Positions 1 to 5,228 are shown, counted from the stretch's first letter. The stretch: DNA of 5,228 nt from Actinomycetota bacterium (GCA_019347595.1 JAHWLA010000192.1:1-5228); one strand, 5' to 3'. Notes: generated from the sequence alone by a model not told the origin. Program-made: numbers and translations.

Positions 1-1520
1 GCGGCCCGGCCGCCACCAACCTCGTTACGCCGTTGTGCGACGCGTACATGGACTCGGTCCCCATGGTGTGTATCACCGGGCAGGTGCCCTACAGCGCCAT
101 CGGGACCGACGCCTTCCAGGAGTGCGACACGACCGGCATCACCATGTCGGTGACGAAGCACAACTGGCTGGTCACCAAGGCGTCGGAGATCCCCTTGGTG
201 GTGCGCGAGGCGTTCCACCTGGCCACAACGGGCCGGCCCGGTCCTGTGCTGGTCGACGTCCCCAAGGACATCGCCAACCAGACGATGGAGTGGTATTGGC
301 CGACCGACGGCGACGTCGCCGCCGACCTGCCTGGCTACAAGCCGACCACCAAGGGCCACCCCCGCATGATCAAGGAGTCGGCGCGGGTTATCGCCGAGTC
401 GCGTCGGCCGGTCATCTACGCGGGCGGCGGCATCCTCAAAGCCCGGGCTGCCGAGGCGCTGCGCGAGTTCGCCGAGCTCACCGGCATCCCCGTGGTGACC
501 ACCCTGATGGCGCGCGGCGCCTTCCCTGACCGCCACGAGCTGTGCCTCGGTATGCCGGGCATGCACGGCAACTACACCGCCGTCACCGCGCTGCAGAAGG
601 CCGACCTGCTCATCGCCCTTGGGTCGCGCTTCGACGACCGGGTGACCGGCAAGGTCTCGGCCTTCGCCCCTGACGCCAAGATCATCCACGTCGACATCGA
701 CCCCGCCGAGCTGGGCAAGGTGCGGCGCCCCGACGTCCCGATCGTGGGCGACTGCCGGCTGGTCATCGAGGAGATGATCGCCGCCGTGCGGGCGCTCGAC
801 GGCGGCGCGCAGCCCGACCGTTCCGAGTGGATGGCGCAGGTCCGGCAGTGGCAGAAGGAGTTCCCGCTCACCTACGAGCAGTCGTGGGAGGAGGACGGGC
901 CGCTCAAGCCGCAGTACGTCATCGAGACGCTGCGCGACTCCACGCCCGACGACACCATCCTCGCCTCCGGCGTCGGCCAGCATCAGATGTGGGCGTCGCA
1001 GTACTGGAAGTTCGACCATCCCTACACCTGGATCAACTCCGGCGGCCTCGGGACCATGGGCTTCTCGGTGCCCGCGGCGATCGGCGCCAAGGTCGGCCGA
1101 CCCGACCGCATGGTGTGGGCCGTCGACGGCGACGGCTGTTTCCAGATGACGGCGCAGGAATTGGTGACGGCGTCGGCCGAGCGCATCCCGGTCAAGATCG
1201 CCATCCTCAACAACGCCTACCTGGGCATGGTCCGCCAGTGGCAGGAGCTGTTCTACGAGGAGCGGTACTCCGAGGTCTACCTGTCCCCGGACCTGCCCGA
1301 CTACGTCAAGTGGGCCGAGGCCATGGGCTGTGTCGGTCTGCGGGTGGAGTCGCCCGAGGAGGTGCAGCCCGCTATCGACAAGGCCAACGAGATCGACGAC
1401 CGCCCCGTGGTCATCGACTTCCGCACCGACTCGCGGGAGAAGGTGTACCCGATGGTGGCGGCAGGCACGTCCAACGACGAGATCATCCTCGGCCCGGCCC
1501 AGGGGGAGGGCGGACGATGA
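1..1520 (+). CDS. ilvB: Acetolactate synthase large (catalytic) subunit, 5'-truncated by window edge
   Basis: This is the catalytic subunit of acetohydroxyacid synthase, a cytoplasmic ThDP-, Mg- and FAD-dependent enzyme. It condenses pyruvate with pyruvate or 2-oxobutyrate in the first common step of valine and isoleucine synthesis. The reading frame is open from base 3 (GPAATNLVTP...), so the TTG at 33 is an internal Leu codon and not the start. About 505 residues are present. The missing N-terminal part (perhaps 80-100 residues) would carry the ThDP-activating glutamate. Visible signatures are GQVPYSAIGTDAFQE (about 78-122), a central FAD-contacting domain (about 360-800) with RFDDR at 627-641, and the C-terminal ThDP domain. 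That domain has the metal motif GDG (1128-1136), then 24 residues, then NN (1209-1214). The MVRQW segment ends in the conserved Trp at 1239-1241. Positions equivalent to the known herbicide-site Pro, Ala, Asp and Trp are the sensitive-type residues. The gene ends in TGA (1518-1520), overlapping ilvN, so the two subunits are probably translationally coupled. Identification is firm. Confidence 0.97.
   Translation, partial: GPAATNLVTPLCDAYMDSVPMVCITGQVPYSAIGTDAFQECDTTGITMSVTKHNWLVTKASEIPLVVREAFHLATTGRPGPVLVDVPKDIANQTMEWYWPTDGDVAADLPGYKPTTKGHPRMIKESARVIAESRRPVIYAGGGILKARAAEALREFAELTGIPVVTTLMARGAFPDRHELCLGMPGMHGNYTAVTALQKADLLIALGSRFDDRVTGKVSAFAPDAKIIHVDIDPAELGKVRRPDVPIVGDCRLVIEEMIAAVRALDGGAQPDRSEWMAQVRQWQKEFPLTYEQSWEEDGPLKPQYVIETLRDSTPDDTILASGVGQHQMWASQYWKFDHPYTWINSGGLGTMGFSVPAAIGAKVGRPDRMVWAVDGDGCFQMTAQELVTASAERIPVKIAILNNAYLGMVRQWQELFYEERYSEVYLSPDLPDYVKWAEAMGCVGLRVESPEEVQPAIDKANEIDDRPVVIDFRTDSREKVYPMVAAGTSNDEIILGPAQGEGGR
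1502..1510 (+). promoter_or_regulatory. Shine-Dalgarno sequence for ilvN
   Basis: The purine run GGGGGAGGG contains GGAGG at 1505-1509, 7 bases before the ATG at 1517. It lies inside the last codons of ilvB. Together with the ATGA overlap it fixes the ilvN start and suggests coupled translation of the two subunits. Confidence 0.8.
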
Positions 1521-2065
1521 GCACCGACGCGAACTCGACCTCGCCGAAGCACCACCTGTTGACCGTGCTGGTGGAGAACCGGCCCGGCGTGCTGTCCCGA
1601 GTCACGAACCTGTTCTCGCGCCGCGGGTACAACATCTATTCGCTGGCGGTCGCCCCCACCGACGACGAGCGCTTCTCGCGGATCTCGATCGTCGTCGACG
1701 TCGAGTCGTCGCCGTTGGAGCAGATCACCAAGCAGCTCTTCAAGCTCGTGAACGTGGTGAAGATCGGCGAGCTCCACCCCGACGACTCCGTCGAGCGCGA
1801 GCTCGTGCTGCTGACAGTGAAAGCCGAGGGCACGACGCGCGGCCAGGTGATCGAGCTGGTGCAGGTGTTCGAGGGCAAGATCGTCGACGTCGGCCACGCC
1901 GCGCTCACGGTCGCTCAGGCGGGCGCCCCCTCCAAGCTCGACGACTTCGAGGAGCTCATGCGACCGTATGGGATCGTGGAAGTGCAGCGAACCGGGCGGG
2001 TGGCCCTGCCCAAGCTGGAACGGCAGGCACCCCGCCTGCGCAGTGTGACCGGAAAGGTTGGATAG
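1517..2065 (+). CDS. ilvN: Acetolactate synthase small (regulatory) subunit
   Basis: This is the regulatory subunit that binds and activates the IlvB catalytic subunit and confers valine feedback inhibition. It has 182 residues, slightly longer than typical bacterial IlvN/IlvH (about 160-170) because of a polar N-terminal extension (STDANSTSPK) and a basic C-terminal tail. The N-terminal ACT domain spans about residues 13-88 (LLTVLVENRPGVLSRV...RRGYNIYSLAV). The C-terminal ALS small-subunit domain spans about 94-165 and ends near PYGIVEVQRTGRVAL. By alignment with E. coli IlvH as I recall it, Asn21, Gly24 and Asn39 match valine-site residues Asn11, Gly14 and Asn29, so feedback inhibition is probably retained (inference). 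The ATG overlaps the ilvB stop (ATGA, 1517-1520) behind a strong ribosome binding site. The TAG at 2063-2065 is followed after 4 bases by the ilvC start. In-frame open sequence extends upstream to 827, but it lies over ilvB in another frame and is not part of the gene. Confidence 0.96.
   Translation: MSTDANSTSPKHHLLTVLVENRPGVLSRVTNLFSRRGYNIYSLAVAPTDDERFSRISIVVDVESSPLEQITKQLFKLVNVVKIGELHPDDSVERELVLLTVKAEGTTRGQVIELVQVFEGKIVDVGHAALTVAQAGAPSKLDDFEELMRPYGIVEVQRTGRVALPKLERQAPRLRSVTGKVG
2053..2062 (+). promoter_or_regulatory. Purine-rich ribosome binding region for ilvC, supporting the GTG start
   Basis: The segment AAAGGTTGGA at the end of ilvN offers AAAGG (12 bases before the GTG at 2070) and GGA (7 bases before it). 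An in-frame TTG at 2058 lies directly against AAAGG, leaving no spacing for a ribosome, so the GTG at 2070 is preferred. The site is weak compared with that of ilvN, so translation may rely partly on coupling with ilvN. Confidence 0.5.
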
Positions 2066-2069
2066 CCAA

Positions 2070-3098
2070 GTGCCCGCCAAGGTTTCATACGAGAAGGACG
2101 CCGACCCCGGGCTCATCGCCGGGCGCAAGGTGGCGGTGATCGGGTACGGGTCGCAGGGCCACGCCCACGCGCTGAACCTGCGCGACTCGGGGATCGACGT
2201 GCGGGTGGGGCTGCGGGCCGGGTCGTCGTCGGCGGCCAAGGCATCGGGCGCCGGACTGCCCGTGCGCACGGTGGCCGAGGCGGCGGCAGAAGCCGACCTC
2301 ATCATGATCCTGCTGCCGGACACGGAGCAGGCGTCGGTGTACGAGTCGGAGATCGCGCCCAACCTGTCGTCGGGCGATGCGTTGTTCTTCGCCCACGGGT
2401 TCAACATCCGCTTCGGCCTGATCACGCCGCCTGCGGGCGTCGACGTGGCCATGGTGGCGCCCAAGGGGCCGGGCCACTTGGTACGGCGCACGTACACCGA
2501 GGGCGGCGGCGTGCCGTCCCTGATCGCCGTGTCGCAGGACGCGTCGGGTAAGGCGCGCGACGTGGCGTTGTCGTACGCGCACGCCATCGGGGCGACCCGC
2601 GCCGGCGTGCTCGACACCACGTTCGAGGAAGAGACCGAGACCGACCTGTTCGGTGAGCAGGTCGTGTTGTGCGGCGGCGTGACCGAGCTGGTGATGGCCG
2701 GGTTCGAGACGCTGGTCGACGCCGGGTACCAGCCCGAGTCGGCGTACTTCGAGTGCCTGCACGAGCTCAAGCTGATCGTCGACCTCATGTACGAGCACGG
2801 CGTGGCGGGCATGCGGTTCTCCATCTCGGACACCGCCGAGTACGGGGACCTGACGCGGGGGCCGCGCATCATCACGTCCGAAACGCGGGCGGAGATGAAG
2901 CGGATCCTCGACGAGATCCGGTCGGGCAAGTTCGCCGAGGAGTGGGTGGCCGAGAACCGCAACGGCCGCCCCAACTACAAGGCGCTGCAGGCCAAGGGCA
3001 AGGAGCACCCGATCGAGAAGGTGGGTGCAGAGTTGCGGGGGATGATGCCGTTCATCAGCGCCGGCAAGGAACGCCCCCAAGACGTCTCCGGCGGCTAA
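2070..3098 (+). CDS. ilvC: Ketol-acid reductoisomerase, class I (short form), probably NADPH-dependent
   Basis: This enzyme converts acetolactate or acetohydroxybutyrate to the dihydroxy acids by Mg-dependent alkyl migration and NAD(P)H reduction, the step after IlvBN. The GTG at 2070 gives 342 residues, normal for class I. It also gives the expected N-terminus (PAKVSYEKDADPGLIAGRKV), whereas the in-frame TTG at 2058 would add only MDSQ in front. The Rossmann domain carries GYGSQGHAHALNL (from residue 25). The cofactor loop GLRAGSSS has Arg49 and Ser52-54 and no acidic residue, which fits NADPH preference (inference). The C-terminal knotted helical domain carries every catalytic residue expected from the family: Lys132 (in PKGPGH), Asp192 and Glu196 (DLFGEQ), Glu228 and Glu232 (FECLHE), and Ser253 (SISDTAEYGD). 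It is third in the ilvBNC operon, 4 bases after ilvN. A large inverted repeat follows 10 bases after its TAA, so the operon probably ends here. Nothing about the gene looks damaged or foreign. Confidence 0.97.
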   Translation: MPAKVSYEKDADPGLIAGRKVAVIGYGSQGHAHALNLRDSGIDVRVGLRAGSSSAAKASGAGLPVRTVAEAAAEADLIMILLPDTEQASVYESEIAPNLSSGDALFFAHGFNIRFGLITPPAGVDVAMVAPKGPGHLVRRTYTEGGGVPSLIAVSQDASGKARDVALSYAHAIGATRAGVLDTTFEEETETDLFGEQVVLCGGVTELVMAGFETLVDAGYQPESAYFECLHELKLIVDLMYEHGVAGMRFSISDTAEYGDLTRGPRIITSETRAEMKRILDEIRSGKFAEEWVAENRNGRPNYKALQAKGKEHPIEKVGAELRGMMPFISAGKERPQDVSGG

Positions 3099-3108
3099 CC
3101 GCCTCTCG

Positions 3109-3153
3109 TCCCGAGTACATGGCGTACGGATTTCGTACGCCATGTACTCGGGA
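3109..3153. repeat. Perfect 20-bp inverted repeat with 5-base loop between ilvC and the AbiEi-like gene (probable terminator; operator possible)
   Basis: The left arm TCCCGAGTACATGGCGTACG (3109-3128) is exactly complementary to the right arm (3134-3153) around the loop GATTT, with no mismatch in 20 pairs. Each arm holds two GTAC tetramers and a CGTACG palindrome. It begins 10 bases after the ilvC stop, the usual place for an operon terminator. There is no T-run on either side, so it is not a canonical intrinsic terminator, although actinobacterial terminators often lack one (known). It also ends 26 bases before the next gene, which encodes an AbiEi-like protein. Characterised AbiEi antitoxins repress their own operons through inverted repeats, so an operator role is an alternative (inference). 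A copy of a dispersed palindromic element is a third option. The symmetry itself is certain; the function is not. Confidence 0.9.
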
Positions 3154-3166
3154 GTTCGTTGTCTCA

Positions 3167-3186
3167 CCCCCTCGGTTGAATGGGGG
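3167..3186 (+). promoter_or_regulatory. Start region of the AbiEi-like gene: no clear Shine-Dalgarno, small C5/G5 hairpin over the start
   Basis: CCCCC (3167-3171) can pair with GGGGG (3182-3186), enclosing the first ATG (3180-3182) in the loop and stem edge. No purine-rich ribosome site lies at normal spacing from either candidate ATG (3180 or 3189). The G-run is only 2 bases from the second. A TGA at 3177-3179 directly before the first ATG prevents any earlier start in this frame. The gene may be leaderless or poorly translated. I could not identify a convincing promoter between 3099 and 3179. Confidence 0.3.
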
Positions 3187-4103
3187 CCATGTCGGACGAC
3201 CAGATCTTCGAGCTCGCGAGCCGGCAGTACGGCTTGTTCTCGCGCTCCCAGGCATTCAGCCTCGGCGCGACCAACGAACGCACGCACCGTCGGTTGGCGG
3301 CAGGTCGCTGGATTGCCGTGGCGCCTGGGGTGTACTCGCTGCCGGGGTGGCCGGACTCGTGGCACCGACGGCTGTGGCTGGCGCACCTCGACGTCGGCCT
3401 CCACTCCGTCGTGTCCCACGAGGCGGCCGCCGCCCTCCATGGCCTGACCACCTACGCCCCCGGCCCGGTCACAATCACCGTCCCCCACGGCGACCATGAG
3501 CGCCCGCCCGCCTACGAGGTGCGCCAGTCGACCGACCTGCGACCGCACCACGTCACGACACGTGACGGCCTCCCCGTCACCACGCCGGCCCGCACGCTGG
3601 TCGACCTGGCCGCCCGGCGCCGCCCCGACCGCCTGGCCCGGGCCATCGACGACGCGCACGTGGCCCGGACCTGCCGCCTCGACGACGTCCTTGCCCTCTA
3701 CGACGAACTGAAGCGGCCCGGCAAGCACGGCATGCGCTTGCTCGGCCGCCTGCTCGCGGCCCGCGGCCCGGGCTACGTGCCGCCCGAGTCGGTGCTCGAG
3801 CGCCGCCTGCTCCGCGTGCTGCGCGACGGCGGCCTCCCTGAGCCGGTCCGCCAAGCGCCGCTGCCGTGGCGGCCCGACGTCCCGCATCGAGTCGACCTGC
3901 TCTACCCGCGTGAACGGGTGATCATGGAGGCCGACGGCCGCCGCTGGCACGCCCGCGTCGACCAGATGGCCCTCGACCGCCGACGCGACCGCGACGCCCA
4001 GAACCACGGCTACGGCGTCTACCGGTTCGTGTGGGAGGAGATCACCAAGCAGCCCGACGTAGTGTGCAGCGCCCTCCGTACGGCACTGCGGAGGGCGGCA
4101 TGA
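3180..4103 (+). CDS. AbiEi-antitoxin-like N-terminal domain fused to DUF559/Vsr-like nuclease-fold domain
   Basis: This 307-residue protein has a two-part layout common in actinobacteria. Residues about 5-60 (DDQIFELASRQYGLFSRSQA...RRLAAGRWIAVAPGVYSLPG) match the winged-helix N-terminus of AbiEi-family type IV antitoxins. The stretch from SHEAAAALHGL through RTLVDLAA (to about 147) matches the region that follows it in these proteins. Residues about 200-305 resemble the DUF559/very-short-patch-repair endonuclease fold: Glu203 and Glu207 in the leading helix, Asp239 (HRVDLL), Glu250-x-Asp252 (MEADG), Trp256-His257, the RDRDAQNHGY helix and the YRFVWEEI strand. The PD-(D/E)XK-like acidic residues are present, so nuclease activity is possible but unproven. 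The usual catalytic lysine position is occupied by Asp252, as is typical of DUF559. No signal peptide or membrane segment is seen. The start is ATG 3180 or 3189; the second gives MSDDQIF, closer to family N-termini as I recall them. No AbiEii toxin adjoins, because the next gene is convergent and encodes a peptidase. Its role in defence, regulation or DNA repair is unknown. Confidence 0.85.
   Translation: MGAMSDDQIFELASRQYGLFSRSQAFSLGATNERTHRRLAAGRWIAVAPGVYSLPGWPDSWHRRLWLAHLDVGLHSVVSHEAAAALHGLTTYAPGPVTITVPHGDHERPPAYEVRQSTDLRPHHVTTRDGLPVTTPARTLVDLAARRRPDRLARAIDDAHVARTCRLDDVLALYDELKRPGKHGMRLLGRLLAARGPGYVPPESVLERRLLRVLRDGGLPEPVRQAPLPWRPDVPHRVDLLYPRERVIMEADGRRWHARVDQMALDRRRDRDAQNHGYGVYRFVWEEITKQPDVVCSALRTALRRAA
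4065..4100. terminator. GC-rich hairpin at the convergent gene ends, possible terminator of the carboxypeptidase gene
   Basis: CGCCCTCCG (4070-4078) pairs perfectly with CGGAGGGCG (4089-4097) around a 10-base loop. Three further pairs (4065-4067 with 4098-4100) form across a 2-base bulge. The structure lies in the last codons of the AbiEi-like gene and begins 22 bases after the stop codon of the minus-strand gene. Its position suits termination of minus-strand transcripts. Neither side has a T-run, and part of the symmetry is constrained by coding, so the assignment is tentative. Confidence 0.35.
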
Positions 4104-4125
4104 CGCCGCCGCTCCGTCCGCGTCA
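4101..4125. repeat. Short inverted repeat spanning both convergent stop codons
   Basis: TGACGC (4101-4106) and GCGTCA (4120-4125) are exact 6-bp complements separated by 13 bases. Each arm begins with the TGA stop codon of one of the two convergent genes. The whole untranslated gap is only 19 bases (4104-4122). The repeat may add to the neighbouring hairpin, or it may simply reflect two TGA stops followed by the same GC-rich triplet. Confidence 0.35.
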
Positions 4126-5211
4126 CTGGGGCCAGGCGAAGCCCGCGGCTGCCCGACGGCGCCGCCGCATGAGGATCGCTACTGCCGGTGCGCTGCCGCC
4201 GACCAGCAAGACGAGCTCCGTGGGGACCGGCAGGCCCTGGCGCGACGCCGCCGACGCCGAGGCGGTCGGCGTCGACACGGGGCGAGCGGCGGGGGCGGCG
4301 CCAGTCTCCGGTTCCCGACCGTTCCCGAGCACGACCGGTGGCAGGTGGTCGAACGCCTCCTGCGCCTCCACCGACATGGCGAAGCCCTTGTCCAGCAGTT
4401 GTGCCACCGACCGGTACGGATCGGCGGCGCCGAGCACCACGACCGCCATCGTGCGACCGTCGCGGGTGGCGGCGCCGATCAGCGAGTGGCCCGCCCGCCT
4501 GGTGTACCCGGTCTTGATCCCGATGGCGCCTGGATACAGCGTGAGCAGGCGGTTGTGGTTGCGCAGGCGGTGGGGCTCGCCGTCGCCCCCCGTGAAGCGG
4601 TACTCGGGGAGGGCGACGATTCGCGTGATCTCCTCGTATGCCAGGAAGGCCCTGGTGGCGATGGCGAGGTCCCTGGCGCTGATGAGGTTGCCGCCGCCCA
4701 CGGAGAACTCGTCGTCGAGGCCCGCCGGGTCCTGCAGCACGGGGGCGTCGGCCAACCGCAACCGCTCCGCGGTGCGATCGAGCATGCCGGCGAAGCCCTC
4801 CAGCGACCCGGCCACCCGCTCGGCCAGCGCCACGGCGGCATCGTTGGCCGAGACCAGCAGCAACGCATGGAGGAGGTCGTCGGCCGACCACACCTCGCCC
4901 TGCTTCAGTTGCATCTTGCGGGCGGGCATCGCTTCTGCCCGCGCCGAGATCGGGACCTCGGCGTCGGGCGGCAGGTTCTCGATCACGACGAGGGCGGTGA
5001 GCACCTTGAAGACGCTGGCCACCAGCATCGGTTCCCGCTCCCGCCCGCCGTCGATGACCGCCCCCGTGTCGGCGTCGACCAGGACCCAGGCGCGAGGTGG
5101 CGGCGGTGGGGGAGCGAGGGTGGTCGACGTCTGGGCGGCGGCGCGCCCGGGAGCGATGCCCGCAACCAGCGTCACCAGCGCGACGGCGACGAGAGCGACT
5201 CCCCGGGGCAC
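4123..5211 (-). CDS. D-alanyl-D-alanine carboxypeptidase (peptidase S11), secreted and C-terminally membrane-anchored
   Basis: This penicillin-binding serine peptidase is expected to trim the terminal D-Ala from peptidoglycan pentapeptides outside the cytoplasmic membrane. The product has 362 residues. Residues 1-26 form a signal peptide (one Arg, a hydrophobic core, AAA before Gln27). A proline run follows (34-39), then the catalytic domain: WVLVDADTGAVI (42-53), nucleophile motif Ser66-Val-Phe-Lys69, Ser121-Ala-Asn123, and Lys233-Thr-Gly235 followed by YTRRAGHSLIGAA. The C-terminus lacks the beta-rich PBP5_C domain. An Ala/Pro/Ser/Thr linker (about 300-325) leads instead to one hydrophobic segment (about 331-348) and five arginines, a stop-transfer anchor, leaving a short cytoplasmic tail. 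The catalytic set is complete. Ser-Val-Phe-Lys is unusual for S11, where a residue such as Thr normally precedes the Lys, and recalls class A beta-lactamases. The other motifs favour S11. The start is uncertain: GTG 5211 has no Shine-Dalgarno, and the frame stays open to the window edge, so a start beyond 5228 is possible. No more specific symbol than a dac-type gene can be given. Confidence 0.9.
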   Translation of the reverse strand: MPRGVALVAVALVTLVAGIAPGRAAAQTSTTLAPPPPPPRAWVLVDADTGAVIDGGREREPMLVASVFKVLTALVVIENLPPDAEVPISARAEAMPARKMQLKQGEVWSADDLLHALLLVSANDAAVALAERVAGSLEGFAGMLDRTAERLRLADAPVLQDPAGLDDEFSVGGGNLISARDLAIATRAFLAYEEITRIVALPEYRFTGGDGEPHRLRNHNRLLTLYPGAIGIKTGYTRRAGHSLIGAATRDGRTMAVVVLGAADPYRSVAQLLDKGFAMSVEAQEAFDHLPPVVLGNGREPETGAAPAARPVSTPTASASAASRQGLPVPTELVLLVGGSAPAVAILMRRRRRAAAGFAWPQ

Positions 5212-5228
5212 GCCGTTCAGGGTAGGCA

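Noticed and set aside
827..1516. Open sequence upstream of and in frame with ilvN
   Set aside because: It lies over ilvB in another frame and encodes Arg/Gly/His-rich nonsense. The ATG at 1517 with a good ribosome site gives the expected IlvN N-terminus.
2058..2069. TTG at 2058 as the ilvC start
   Set aside because: It would overlap the ilvN end, has no room for a ribosome site and adds residues not expected in the family. The GTG at 2070 fits better.
1301..2974. A 557-codon open frame on the minus strand under ilvB, ilvN and ilvC
   Set aside because: It opposes three conserved genes and has no family features. Long stop-free antisense frames are expected at this GC content.
3159..3181. TTGTCT and TTGAAT as a -35/-10 promoter pair before the AbiEi-like gene
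   Set aside because: The spacing is only about 11 bases and the second box overlaps the start codon, so it is not a credible sigma-70-type promoter.
3551..3567. 7-bp inverted repeat CGTCACG/CGTGACG with a 3-base loop
   Set aside because: It lies inside the coding region of the AbiEi-like gene, is short, and is plausible by chance in GC-rich sequence.
2085..4007. A 640-codon open frame on the minus strand across ilvC, the palindrome and the AbiEi-like gene
   Set aside because: It is antisense to two well-supported genes. Its translation is Arg/His/Val-rich low-complexity sequence typical of a shadow frame in high-GC DNA, with no recognisable domain.
4600..4608. GTACTCGGG, a 9-base match to the right arm of the intergenic palindrome
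   Set aside because: It is within conserved carboxypeptidase codons and no further similarity extends on either side, so it is not a second copy of the element.
1..5228. CRISPR arrays, tRNA or rRNA genes, insertion sequences, integrase or attachment sites
   Set aside because: No direct-repeat arrays, RNA gene signatures, transposase domains or flanking duplications were seen. Coding sequence fills almost the whole window.

Overview
The window is high-GC DNA with dense, GC-rich coding, and the protein features fit a free-living actinobacterium. The ilvB-ilvN-ilvC order, a short class I ketol-acid reductoisomerase and an AbiEi/DUF559-type protein all point that way. A deep-branching group such as Acidimicrobiia is possible, but that is a guess from general resemblance, not something the sequence proves.

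Layout. (1) Bases 1-3098 (+) hold a tightly packed branched-chain amino acid operon: the 3' five-sixths or so of ilvB (acetolactate synthase large subunit, entering from the left edge), ilvN (regulatory subunit, overlapping ilvB by ATGA) and ilvC (ketol-acid reductoisomerase, 4 bases after ilvN). Together they encode the first two steps of valine/isoleucine synthesis. The catalytic residues of IlvC, the visible cofactor motifs of IlvB and the valine-site residues of IlvN are intact, so the pathway looks functional and feedback-regulated. (2) Bases 3099-3179 are a short intergenic region dominated by a perfect 20-bp inverted repeat with a 5-base loop (3109-3153). It lies 10 bases after ilvC and 26 bases before the next gene. 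(3) Bases 3180-4103 (+) encode a 307-residue protein with an AbiEi-antitoxin-like N-terminal half and a DUF559/Vsr-like nuclease-fold C-terminal half, with no AbiEii toxin gene beside it. (4) Bases 4123-5211 (-) encode an exported, membrane-anchored D-alanyl-D-alanine carboxypeptidase (peptidase S11) convergent with gene 3. Only 19 bases separate their stop codons, and inverted repeats occupy the junction.

The metabolic operon is ordinary core genome. The points most worth checking are the long perfect palindrome (terminator, dispersed repeat or operator of the AbiEi-like gene) and the toxin-less AbiEi-nuclease fusion. I do not see convincing evidence of a wholly new multi-gene system in this window.
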